64,000 nt of DNA, taken from NCBI GenBank assembly GCA_023425865.1, contig JAFABV010000028.1, positions 1-64,000 of the forward strand, read 5' to 3'. Shown piece by piece: positions 24,421 to 33,056 of the stretch (position 1 is the stretch's first letter; every line of letters starts with the position of its first letter). The position numbers and the translations under genes are program-made. A model generated the notes under the pieces. It saw only the letters and a list, made by a program, of their open reading frames with translations. It was not told the origin of the DNA and made no database searches. The stretch comes from Bacteroidota bacterium. GTDB lineage: Bacteria; Bacteroidota; Bacteroidia; Bacteroidales; Bacteroidaceae.

Positions 24421-24876
24421 ATGGACTATCTGCCCATTACCCTACGTATCAACAACGCCCGCATCCTCATTGTAGGAGGTGGACGGGTTGCCACGCACAA
24501 GGCCACCATACTGCATCGGTTTACCTCCCATGCCCGTGTGGTGGCTCCCGTGATTTCTGATGAACTGAAGGCACTCCCTTTCACTTGTGAAGAAAGGGCC
24601 TTTACTACGGCCGACCTCAATGACACCGACGTGCTTTTTGTTTGTACGGGCAATCGCGAGCTCAACGCCGCCATTCGTCAAGAAGCGCATAGTCGGCACA
24701 TACTTACCAGCGTGTGCGACGATCCCCCGTTATGCGACTTCATCTCTCCTGCTATCGCCGAATATGGCAACTTGACCATAGCAGTAGGCTCTGACTCACG
24801 TGACGTGAAACGTAGTATTCGTGTACGCGACCGCATCCGCCGGTTGATAGCGTCCGGGTTATTAGACATAGAGTGA
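24421..24876 (+). CDS. Precorrin-2 dehydrogenase / sirohydrochlorin ferrochelatase (CysG N-domain, Met8-like)
   Basis: A 151-residue protein of the siroheme synthase N-terminal family. Seen: ITLRINNARILIVGGGRVATHKATIL (NAD-binding loop), DVLFVCTGNRELN, and the C-terminal SRDVKRSIRVRDRIRRL. It would oxidise precorrin-2 from the HemC-CobA-HemD fusion and perhaps insert iron, completing siroheme. The ATG at 24421 is preferred over a TTG 6 bp earlier. It is the last gene of the hcyS-hcyF-hcyD-sir operon. Confidence 0.92.
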   Translation: MDYLPITLRINNARILIVGGGRVATHKATILHRFTSHARVVAPVISDELKALPFTCEERAFTTADLNDTDVLFVCTGNRELNAAIRQEAHSRHILTSVCDDPPLCDFISPAIAEYGNLTIAVGSDSRDVKRSIRVRDRIRRLIASGLLDIE

Positions 24877-25164
24877 AAACTGAATACAACATGGCTTTCT
24901 GTTCTATTCTGCCCGGTTGAAATACGAGGAAGCGAATGTGTATATCAGTTCGTGATAAGTAAGGCTTTATGAAAGTTGGTAATCTTACTGATGTTCTCTA
25001 TACGCGCGTCCGGGATAAGCTGAGTATGCAAACAGTCGCCCTCGGGTGAGGGGCTGAATCGGGTCATTGGAATAGGTGGCAGTTGTGCGCCCCCAAACTG
25101 CCGTCTCAAGTGCCCTCCGCACTTATGGCAAGGACGGGCGGGCTAAATGAGAAGCCCCAAGTCA

Positions 25165-25265
25165 TCAGATGATTCTATATAGAATGATATGATGGTTTCA
25201 TATAGAACCATCGGATGGTTTTATATAGAACTATCGAATGGTTTTATATAGAATTATCAGACTGT
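25165..25265. repeat. 23-bp palindromic repeat array, locus 3
   Basis: Four copies of the 23-bp unit (type GGATGGTTTTATATAGAACTATC), with the same flanks as locus 2. It lies in the 1.2-kb gene-free region between the siroheme synthase gene and the SusC-like gene (24877-26114), where short reading frames show no recognisable protein. Confidence 0.78.
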
Positions 25266-25715
25266 TCGGTGCGAACGGTTGGGCGTAGGCATGGAGAAGG
25301 GGTGACGTGCAGGATGGTCACTGTGGCAAAGGAGGTAGCTTAGGCATGAGGGCCTGGAGGGTATGTGGATACGGATACATGGGGCTGGTGTCACGGGGGG
25401 CAGGTTACACTGCCTGTGCATGAGGTAATGGATAGGCCATTAGCGATGTTTGCATACCCTAATCATCGCTTACTCGTGTGTAGCTACAGCATTTATCATG
25501 GTAAAACCTATGGTTTACACCTGCTAAACGGGCGGTTTACGATTATGCCTACGCTTACTGCTAATGATGACTTGGGCTCGTGAGCATATTTTCAGAGCAT
25601 TCTGTCAGCCGCATGCATGTATCAGTCCTCGTGTGCAGGTGGTACACCGTGCGTGCGTTGCGTTTGCCCCCAGCAACTTGCTTGAAAATGCATTGCCACC
25701 TATAAAGTTCCCAAG

Positions 25716-25858
25716 TTTTTGCCACTTTTGCCACTTTTGCCAATTTGCCACGTGGCAAATTTTCTTTATATATTTACTGGAATACCAGTATTTACTACTA
25801 TTTCACGTATTTCGCAATTATCGTTGGCAAAGTGGCAAAATGGCAAAAGTGGCAAAAC
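25716..25858. repeat. Inverted arrays of a TTTTGCCAC repeat
   Basis: At 25716-25760, three to four copies of a TTTTGCCAC unit end in an 18-bp palindrome, ATTTGCCACGTGGCAAAT (25743-25760). At 25824-25858 the same unit returns in inverted orientation (TTGGCAAAGTGGCAAAATGG and onward). The arrays could pair into a long stem of about 35 bp with a loop of roughly 65 bases. Located 250-400 bp before the SusC-like gene. Confidence 0.6.
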
Positions 25859-26054
25859 ATCTGGCCATTACCAAGAGGCATTCAAAGGTTGCTACCAAAA
25901 CTTATTCGAGGTCGTCAGATCATTGGCTTTGTAATTTCATATCAAGGGTGACAATTAGTATGTTGATTTAACAGTAATGATGATGAAATTGTTAAAAAAG
26001 ATGGTTTCATAGGATTAATATTATAACAGTGTAACGCATGTTAGATATTTTTTT

Positions 26055-26062
26055 TATCTTTG
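26055..26062 (+). promoter_or_regulatory. -7 element of the SusC/SusD operon
   Basis: TATCTTTG matches the Bacteroidetes -7 consensus, 53 bp before the start codon. No convincing TTTG is seen at -33. Confidence 0.55.
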
Positions 26063-26114
26063 TCTTTATCTTAGTTTTTATCATATTAGATTTATCAATT
26101 AACCGTAATGTCTT

Positions 26115-29087
26115 ATGAAAAGAATTCTTTTTCTATTATTCGTTTCGATGATCAGTACATGCCTATGGGCTCAGCAAAGCGTCAAGGGTGTGGTGCTGGA
26201 CGACACAGGCGAACCCGTGACTGGGGCAAGTATTGTAGTAAAGGGCACTACTAATGGGTGTGCCACAGATGTGGATGGCAAATTCGAACTGAGTGTCCCG
26301 CAGGGTGCAATTCTTCAAGCGTCTTTTTTGGGATACAAGTCTGTGGAGGTGAAAGCTACTCCCGACAAGCTCATGACCATTAATCTGAAACCGGATGAGG
26401 CTTCTTTGGACGAAGTGATTGTGGTAGGTTATGGACAGCAGCGCCGTGAAAGCTTGACAGGTGCCATGTCGAATATTAAGGGTGAAAAGCTCAAGGATGC
26501 CACTACCACTTCGGTTGAAAATATGCTGAATAGTAAAATTGCCGGAGTATACGTAACTCCTGGTTCGGGGCAACCGGGTTCGTCAGGACAAGTTGTAATT
26601 CGTGGTCAGGCCACCCTGAGTGGTGACACATCTCCGCTGTGGGTTGTAGATGGAGTCATCGTGGGATCAAGTCCGGGGCAGCTCAATGCCAATGACATTG
26701 AGAGCATGACAGTGTTGAAAGACGCTGCCTCAACGGCTATCTACGGTTCTGAGGGTGCCAACGGTGTTATTGTTGTGACTACAAAGAACCCTCAGGCACA
26801 GAAATTAAAACTGGACTTATCGGTCAAGATGGGTACATCAACGCTGGACCGAGGCAATCTGGAAATGATGAATGGCGCTGAATTCTACGATTACTATAAG
26901 AGTTTCCAGAATGCTGATGAGGTATCATTCCCACGGTGGAGTGAAGATTTACGAAACAGCAACTTCGACTGGTTCGATCTGGCTTCGCGTACAGGCTTCA
27001 ACCAAGACTATAACTTGACAGTTTCGGGTGGAAGCGAAAATCTGCAGAGTTTCTTCTCTTTGGGCTACTATGGTGAGCAAGGTGCAGTAAAGGGCTTCGA
27101 CCTCGATCGATATAGTTTCAGATACAAGGGCTCATTGAAGCCGCTGAACTGGTTGACTATCAAACCAGAGCTGAGCGGTTCTCTCACTGACACTAAAGAC
27201 CATCAGTACTCGGTAGGTGCCATGTATTCCATGTTACCTTGGGATAGTCCTTATGATGAGGATGGCAATATTGTACCTAACTATTATTCGGGTTGGGTGA
27301 ATAATCGTGGTACCAACTATCTATATGATTTGCAGTGGAATCATTCTGAATACAAGAACTATGAATTTTCTGGTAGCTTAAATTTCGATATTCGTCTAAC
27401 CAAGTGGCTGACGTTTTCGTCGGTCAACAACTATCGTTATCTCGCCTATAAAACACACGATTACAGTGACCCGCGTTCGAGCGGCGCAGAAGGTGTAAAC
27501 GGTCGAATTTCAGAATACCGCGATGACGTGGTTCGTCGTTATACTAACCAGTTGCTTCGTTTCCATAAGGAATTTGGAAAACACGATGTAAGTGCCATTC
27601 TTGCTTATGAGTTCAAAGATTACAAGTACACTTACGGACAAGGCAACGGTACGGGATTTGTGCAAGGATTCAACGAACTTTCCATCACGTCTACACCAGA
27701 AAAGGTGGCCGGTTCTTCGGAAGAGTGGGCTGTGCAGTCGTTCTTCTTCAAAGGTAATTATGTGTATGACAATCGTTATATGGGCGAGTTGTCACTGCGT
27801 CGCGATGGTGCGTCCAATTTTGGCGATGATTCCAAATACGGTAACTTCTTCTCTGTAAGTGCAGGATGGAACATTAATAGAGAGGCTTGGTTTAAGGCCA
27901 ACTGGGTTGATAACCTCAAGCTGCGCGTAGCCTATGGTTCTGTCGGCAACCGTCCTTCATCGCTTTATCCACAGTATGACCTTTATTCGGTAGGTTACAA
28001 GTATGATAATGTTGCCGGTGCCCTGATTTCTCAAGTTGGTAATAAGAAACTGACATGGGAGAAAACCTATACGACAGGTATTGGTTTGGATGGTGGTTTC
28101 TGGAGGAATCGCCTGTATTTTACCTTCGATTTCTATTCAAAGAAAACCGACAACATTCTTTACCGGGTTCCGGTAACGGGGTTGACAGGTGTCACTTCTA
28201 TCTGGAGAAACGTGGGTAAGATGAAGAATAATGGTATTGAACTGACCGTTGGTGGGGATATCATTCGTACAAACGACTTGGTATGGAACCTGACATTCAA
28301 CATCGGACACAATAAGAACGAGTTAACCGACCTCTTTAAGCAGCTTGATGATAATGGAAATTATGTTACAAAGCCTGTTATCATGTCATCGTCTATTGCC
28401 GGAGCTGCCCAGCAGATTCTCGAAATCGGTGAACCGATAGATACTTATTATATGCCGGAGTGGGCTGGAGTTAATCCAGATAACGGTGCGCCGATGTGGT
28501 ACAAGGACTCTGATACGGGTGAAAGAGTGACAACTTCTAATTACTCAGAAGCTAACTATTATAAGGTGGGCAGTGCTTCACCCGATGTATTCGGTGGTTT
28601 CAATACTTCTGTGACTTGGCACAACTTTGATTTGAGCGCTTCGTTCGGTTATTCGCTTGGTGGTCATATTTATAGTTATTTCCGTCAGGAATATGATTCA
28701 GATGGTGCATATGCTGGAGACCGTAATCAAATGAAATTGCAGGACGGCTGGTCACGCTGGACTAAACCAGGCGACAACGCCACCCATCCTGTTGCAAAGT
28801 ACAACAATCAGGATAAGGGCAACCTGATGTCTTCGCGTTATCTTGAGAAGAGTGATTATCTGAAACTGCGCTCCTTGACCTTGGGTTATAACTTCAAGCT
28901 GCAGAAGTTCGGTATACAGTCGGCCCGTGTCTTCTTCAATGGCGAAAACCTGCTAACCTTTACAGACTATTCGGGTGTCGATCCCGAATTGCACAGTGCC
29001 GATACGGGTACCTCGATGGGAATGACTGGAGTTAGCGTGTACCCTTCAGTCCGTAAGTTTATGTTCGGTTTAAATTTATCATTCTAA
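26115..29087 (+). CDS. SusC/RagA-type TonB-dependent outer-membrane receptor
   Basis: A 990-residue receptor with a signal peptide (MKRILFLLFVSMISTCLWAQ). An N-terminal carboxypeptidase-regulatory-like domain follows (VKGVVLDDTGEPVTGASIVVKGT), then the SusC signature DEVIVVGYGQQRRESLTGA, a TonB plug (TLSGDTSPLWVVDGV...DAASTAIYGSEGANGVIVVTTK), and a 22-strand-type barrel ending in aromatic FGLNLSF. It should import a glycan or other large nutrient with its SusD partner, using ExbB/ExbD/TonB energy. No glycoside hydrolases or regulators are adjacent, so the substrate cannot be predicted. Confidence 0.95.
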   Translation: MKRILFLLFVSMISTCLWAQQSVKGVVLDDTGEPVTGASIVVKGTTNGCATDVDGKFELSVPQGAILQASFLGYKSVEVKATPDKLMTINLKPDEASLDEVIVVGYGQQRRESLTGAMSNIKGEKLKDATTTSVENMLNSKIAGVYVTPGSGQPGSSGQVVIRGQATLSGDTSPLWVVDGVIVGSSPGQLNANDIESMTVLKDAASTAIYGSEGANGVIVVTTKNPQAQKLKLDLSVKMGTSTLDRGNLEMMNGAEFYDYYKSFQNADEVSFPRWSEDLRNSNFDWFDLASRTGFNQDYNLTVSGGSENLQSFFSLGYYGEQGAVKGFDLDRYSFRYKGSLKPLNWLTIKPELSGSLTDTKDHQYSVGAMYSMLPWDSPYDEDGNIVPNYYSGWVNNRGTNYLYDLQWNHSEYKNYEFSGSLNFDIRLTKWLTFSSVNNYRYLAYKTHDYSDPRSSGAEGVNGRISEYRDDVVRRYTNQLLRFHKEFGKHDVSAILAYEFKDYKYTYGQGNGTGFVQGFNELSITSTPEKVAGSSEEWAVQSFFFKGNYVYDNRYMGELSLRRDGASNFGDDSKYGNFFSVSAGWNINREAWFKANWVDNLKLRVAYGSVGNRPSSLYPQYDLYSVGYKYDNVAGALISQVGNKKLTWEKTYTTGIGLDGGFWRNRLYFTFDFYSKKTDNILYRVPVTGLTGVTSIWRNVGKMKNNGIELTVGGDIIRTNDLVWNLTFNIGHNKNELTDLFKQLDDNGNYVTKPVIMSSSIAGAAQQILEIGEPIDTYYMPEWAGVNPDNGAPMWYKDSDTGERVTTSNYSEANYYKVGSASPDVFGGFNTSVTWHNFDLSASFGYSLGGHIYSYFRQEYDSDGAYAGDRNQMKLQDGWSRWTKPGDNATHPVAKYNNQDKGNLMSSRYLEKSDYLKLRSLTLGYNFKLQKFGIQSARVFFNGENLLTFTDYSGVDPELHSADTGTSMGMTGVSVYPSVRKFMFGLNLSF

Positions 29088-29102
29088 TTGGTTGAATTGA
29101 CT

Positions 29103-30836
29103 ATGAAAAAGAAAATATTGTTTGGTTTGGCATCTATCGCGTGTGCCTTTACCTTAGCCTCTTGTGACATCGACAGACTCCCCACGACCAGTATGGCTGG
29201 AGAAGAGATAACCAATAACCCGACAGAAAATCTAAAGGCCCTTGTTACTGGTATGTATGCCCAACTTAAGGTTTGGTCAGACCCCATGCACCGTCTGGGC
29301 GAATATGCCGGTGACAATATGATGATCCGTGGTTCTTCGACAGATGCCTTTTACGAGTTTATCTCTTATTCGCGTACTCCCAATAACTATCGTTTACAGG
29401 CATTTTGGGATTATGGCTATAAGGCCATAGCGCAGGCATCTAATATTATCAACATGATTCCAGAGGGAAGCAGCACAGACGTGGATAACCAACTGGGCGA
29501 ATGCTACTATGTTCGTGGCATGCTGTATTTCTATATGGCACGTGCTTTTGGGCGTCCCTACTATCAGAAACCCAATGAGAATCTGGGAGTGCCAATCGTT
29601 AACGGTACTCCGGAGAATATTACGGGTGACCTTCATTTACCCGATCGCGCAACGGTGGTTGAGACCTATGACCAGGCTATCAATGATCTGAAGAAGGCCG
29701 AAACCTTGCTTTCTGAGGACAAGGGACATTGTTATGCTTCCAAGGGAGCTGCTCAGGCCATGTTGTCGAGAGTTTATTTGTATATGAGCGGCACTTATGA
29801 GAATCCCAACGCTGAATACGCGAAACTTGCTGTTGAATATGCTGATAAGGTCATCAATTCTGGTTCATATAGCTTGTTGCCACGAGAGCAGTTTATGAAG
29901 TATAATGAACTCGACCCCAACGACAACTCCGAGACGATCTTTGCTATTCGCCGTGTTGCTTCTGAATTCCCTGATTGGGACTATTACTATACCATTGGTG
30001 GAATGTATTCCAATATAGGTGGTATGGGATGGGGCGAAATGTACGCCAGTGCCAAGTACATCGACTTGCTGAATGAGACTGGGCGTAACGATTGGCGCCC
30101 CGATCATTATAAGATAGTAGACGCTCGTGCCGCTTTCATAGAGCCGACTTATGCCGCCGGCAATACCGAAGTGTTCAGATTCATCAAGCAAGACAATGCC
30201 ACAACACAGAATTATGCTCAGCTTCCTACTACTCACTCGGGCAGTACCATTACCTGTAAAGATGATGCCAATACCTATACGCTCACTCCAGTAAATGCTG
30301 AACAGGGTATCTATTCCATCACCTACAAGGATGGAAATACTTATCAGGGTGTAATCGATTATTACATCAGTCTGAACCGCGTATATCCGCAGTTCTACAT
30401 CGTGAAGTGCTCGCGTGAGGGTGGCGAAGAGTCGCAGTTACATTCTCCAGTTATCAGCCGATTGGGTGAGGTGTATCTTAATAGGGCAGAGGCCTACGCT
30501 AAATTGGGCAATTATGCTGCTGCCTTGCAAGATTTGAATACAATTCGTGAACGTTCTATTGTTGGTGGTGGCTACACTTCTCTCAATGCAAGCAATGCTT
30601 CTCAGTTAATTGATAAGGAGCGTCAGCTGGAGTTGGCCTACCAAGCAGAGCGCAGTTATGATGTTTTCCGCAATGGAGGTACGCTTACGCGTCACTATCC
30701 TGGTCCGCATAAGCAGACAGAAGAAATTCCTGCCACTGACTACCGTATTGTATATTACATTCCTCAGAATGCCATCAACGCTTATCCGGGTACATTGACC
30801 CAGAATCCAACCAGTAATGCAGGCGTGAAGTACTAA
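29103..30836 (+). CDS. SusD/RagB-type outer-membrane nutrient-binding lipoprotein
   Basis: A 577-residue surface lipoprotein, partner of the SusC-like receptor upstream. The lipobox LASC gives lipidation at Cys21. The body shows the SusD pattern of TPR-like helices (AFWDYGYKAIAQASNIINMI, ECYYVRGMLYFYMARAFG) and the C-terminal SusD region (RLGEVYLNRAEAYAKLGNYAAALQDLNTIRER, ERQLELAYQAERSYDVFRNG). The ATG at 29103 gives a proper signal peptide; a TTG at 29088 is less likely. A terminator follows 22 bp after the stop. Confidence 0.95.
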   Translation: MKKKILFGLASIACAFTLASCDIDRLPTTSMAGEEITNNPTENLKALVTGMYAQLKVWSDPMHRLGEYAGDNMMIRGSSTDAFYEFISYSRTPNNYRLQAFWDYGYKAIAQASNIINMIPEGSSTDVDNQLGECYYVRGMLYFYMARAFGRPYYQKPNENLGVPIVNGTPENITGDLHLPDRATVVETYDQAINDLKKAETLLSEDKGHCYASKGAAQAMLSRVYLYMSGTYENPNAEYAKLAVEYADKVINSGSYSLLPREQFMKYNELDPNDNSETIFAIRRVASEFPDWDYYYTIGGMYSNIGGMGWGEMYASAKYIDLLNETGRNDWRPDHYKIVDARAAFIEPTYAAGNTEVFRFIKQDNATTQNYAQLPTTHSGSTITCKDDANTYTLTPVNAEQGIYSITYKDGNTYQGVIDYYISLNRVYPQFYIVKCSREGGEESQLHSPVISRLGEVYLNRAEAYAKLGNYAAALQDLNTIRERSIVGGGYTSLNASNASQLIDKERQLELAYQAERSYDVFRNGGTLTRHYPGPHKQTEEIPATDYRIVYYIPQNAINAYPGTLTQNPTSNAGVKY

Positions 30837-30858
30837 CAATATTAAAATGCATTTGTGA

Positions 30859-30890
30859 CGGGAGACACAAAAAAATAGTGTCTCCCGTTT
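30859..30890. terminator. Terminator between the SusD-like gene and the efflux operon
   Basis: CGGGAGACAC and GTGTCTCCCG form a perfect 10-bp stem with an A-rich loop, followed by TTTTCT on the plus strand. It lies between convergent genes and could serve both directions. Confidence 0.8.
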
Positions 30891-30907
30891 TCTATGGCAC
30901 CTATGGA

Positions 30908-31993
30908 TTAAGAGTTCTTCTTATAACTCCTCACCGCCCAGATGGCCATGAAGGCTCCGATGCTCATTAGGGCCAGGACCTGATGGGCGATACTGATCAA
31001 GTCGCCGCCACGGACATATACTGTTCTCATCGCGTCAATGAAGTAACTCATGGGATTGACATAGGTGGTGAGGTAAGCCAGCGAAGGCATTGAGCGAGTG
31101 GGGGTAAACAGTCCGCTCAACAATAACATCATCATCACGAAAAACCACATCACAAAGATGGCCTGTTGCATGGTGTCGCTATAATTGGAGATAATCAGGC
31201 CAAAGGATGAGAAGAACAGCGCCAATAGCATAGCCAGCAGATAGATTAGCCCAACGTCGCCAACAGGCGTTATATCGTATAGGGCCCATGACAGCAGTAA
31301 GCACATGGTGATGACGAAGGCTGCTATGAGCCAATAAGGAATGAGCTTGGCAAGGATGAAACTCCATTTGCTCACAGGTGTAACGTTGATTTGCTCGATG
31401 GTACCTGTTTCCTTCTCTCCGACGATGTTCAGTGTTGGGAGAAATCCGGTCATCAGCATCATCACGATGGCAAAGAGCGCAGGTATCATGAACACCTTGA
31501 AGTTCAAATGCTTGTTATAGAGAAACAGCGTCGATGCCTTCTGCTGTAGTGCAGGCATATCGGGATTGACGCTTGAGGTGACGATTTGCGACAGATAGTT
31601 GCCACTCATTGCCCCTTTTGTGCCATTCACGGCATTTGCGGCAATGAGAACCTGAGGTTGCCGGCCTTGCATGATATCCTTGCTGAAATTCTCAGGTATC
31701 ACCAGAATGACATCAGCGACCGAGCGCTCCACGTCGTCGATGGCATCGCGATAAGCGTCCTTTTGTCCTTGGAAGATGAAATATCTGCTGGCCTCAATCT
31801 GGCGAACAAGCTGACTGGAGCGGGTGGAGTGATCATGGTCCACCACCTCCACCTTTATATTCTTCACCTCCTGATTCATTACCCATGGCATGACGCACAT
31901 GATAATGATAGGAAACATAACGATAAGACGAGGCAAAAACGCGTTTCGTCGAATCTGTATGAATTCTTTCTGTATGAGATATTTCAGTGTCAT
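30908..31993 (-). CDS. ABC-2 type efflux permease (YhhJ/YbhR-like), second copy
   Basis: A 361-residue inner-membrane permease with an N-terminal helix, a large periplasmic domain (about residues 40-170), then five or six helices. ETGTIEQINVTPVSKWSFILAKLIPY is the ABC-2 permease signature seen in YbhS/YbhR and YhhJ. It pairs with the permease gene directly upstream (1 bp apart) as the membrane part of a drug or lipid exporter served by the double ATPase. It is the last gene of a five-gene minus-strand operon. Confidence 0.88.
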   Translation of the reverse strand: MTLKYLIQKEFIQIRRNAFLPRLIVMFPIIIMCVMPWVMNQEVKNIKVEVVDHDHSTRSSQLVRQIEASRYFIFQGQKDAYRDAIDDVERSVADVILVIPENFSKDIMQGRQPQVLIAANAVNGTKGAMSGNYLSQIVTSSVNPDMPALQQKASTLFLYNKHLNFKVFMIPALFAIVMMLMTGFLPTLNIVGEKETGTIEQINVTPVSKWSFILAKLIPYWLIAAFVITMCLLLSWALYDITPVGDVGLIYLLAMLLALFFSSFGLIISNYSDTMQQAIFVMWFFVMMMLLLSGLFTPTRSMPSLAYLTTYVNPMSYFIDAMRTVYVRGGDLISIAHQVLALMSIGAFMAIWAVRSYKKNS

Positions 31994-31994
31994 C

Positions 31995-33053
31995 TTATTC
32001 TAATCTTTGATTAAAGGTCTTCAGGGCAAGTGCCAGCAAAAAGACGGTCATGCCAGACAGAATGGCTAACTCATGCATCACCTGGCCAATGCCTACTCCC
32101 ATAATCATCAGCTTTCTCATGGCAGAGATGTAGTAGCGGGGTGGCAGGATGGCGGAAATCCATTGCAACACAACCGGCATTGATTCTATTGGGAATATCA
32201 TACCCGACAACATGACAATGGGCATGAGCAGCACCATGGCCGATAGTAGCAATGCCACTAACTGAGTTTGAGCCACGTTGGAGATCAGCAATCCTAACGA
32301 TAATGCCAGAAGTATATAAATGGCAGATAACATCAGAATCCAGACCACACCGCCAGAGATGGGGACTCCCAAAACAAAGGAGGCAATGAATAAGATCACA
32401 ATCAGTATGCCGAAGGCCAAGACCATATAAGGCACTGCCTTGGCAATGATGATCATGAGCGGCCTGACGGGTGACACCAGCAACACCTCCATCGTACCCC
32501 TTTCTTTCTCTCGAACGATAGACACCGAGGTCATCATCGCGCAGACCAGCATCAGCAGCATGCCCATGATGGCAGGCACGAAATTGTAGGCCGATTTCAG
32601 TTGTGGATTATACAGCATCTTCATGTTCACCATATTTGCGTCGGGATTCAGTGCTACGGCTTGCGCATAGTTAGCCCATTGCTGCGCCATGTTTGGGTCA
32701 GCGCCGTCGATAATCAGTTGTATACTCCCTCTCTTGGAGGCAAAGTCATGTGAGAAGACCACGGCCATGTCGGCCCGTTGCTGGCGTATCTCGAGTTCTG
32801 CCTCATGAGGTGTGGCAACCGTACGGGTGAGGGTGAAATACGTTGACGCGGCCAAACGGTCGATGGCCTGCTGTGTGAGATGGTCAGAGTTACTTGTCAC
32901 CACCACCGTTCTCACGTTTTTCACGTCATTGGTGATGGCGAAACCAAAAAGGAGCATCAGCACGATGGGCATGCCAAAGAGAATCAGCATCGTGCGCCTG
33001 TCACGCAGAATATGCTTTGTCTCCTTAATGACGAAAGATAAAAACTGTTTCAT
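31995..33053 (-). CDS. ABC-2 type efflux permease, first copy
   Basis: A 352-residue permease, similar in plan to its neighbour: one N-terminal helix (MLILFGMPIVLMLLFGFAI), a periplasmic domain, and a C-terminal membrane bundle with the signature ERGTMEVLLVSPVRPLMIIIAKAVPY. It starts 3 bp after the ATPase gene and ends 1 bp before the second permease, so the two likely form a heterodimer. Confidence 0.88.
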   Translation of the reverse strand: MKQFLSFVIKETKHILRDRRTMLILFGMPIVLMLLFGFAITNDVKNVRTVVVTSNSDHLTQQAIDRLAASTYFTLTRTVATPHEAELEIRQQRADMAVVFSHDFASKRGSIQLIIDGADPNMAQQWANYAQAVALNPDANMVNMKMLYNPQLKSAYNFVPAIMGMLLMLVCAMMTSVSIVREKERGTMEVLLVSPVRPLMIIIAKAVPYMVLAFGILIVILFIASFVLGVPISGGVVWILMLSAIYILLALSLGLLISNVAQTQLVALLLSAMVLLMPIVMLSGMIFPIESMPVVLQWISAILPPRYYISAMRKLMIMGVGIGQVMHELAILSGMTVFLLALALKTFNQRLE

Positions 33054-33056
33054 GAT

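Noticed and set aside
24877..26054. Short reading frames in the gap before the SusC-like gene
   Set aside because: They are built from repeat sequence, show no conserved pattern and lack ribosome sites.
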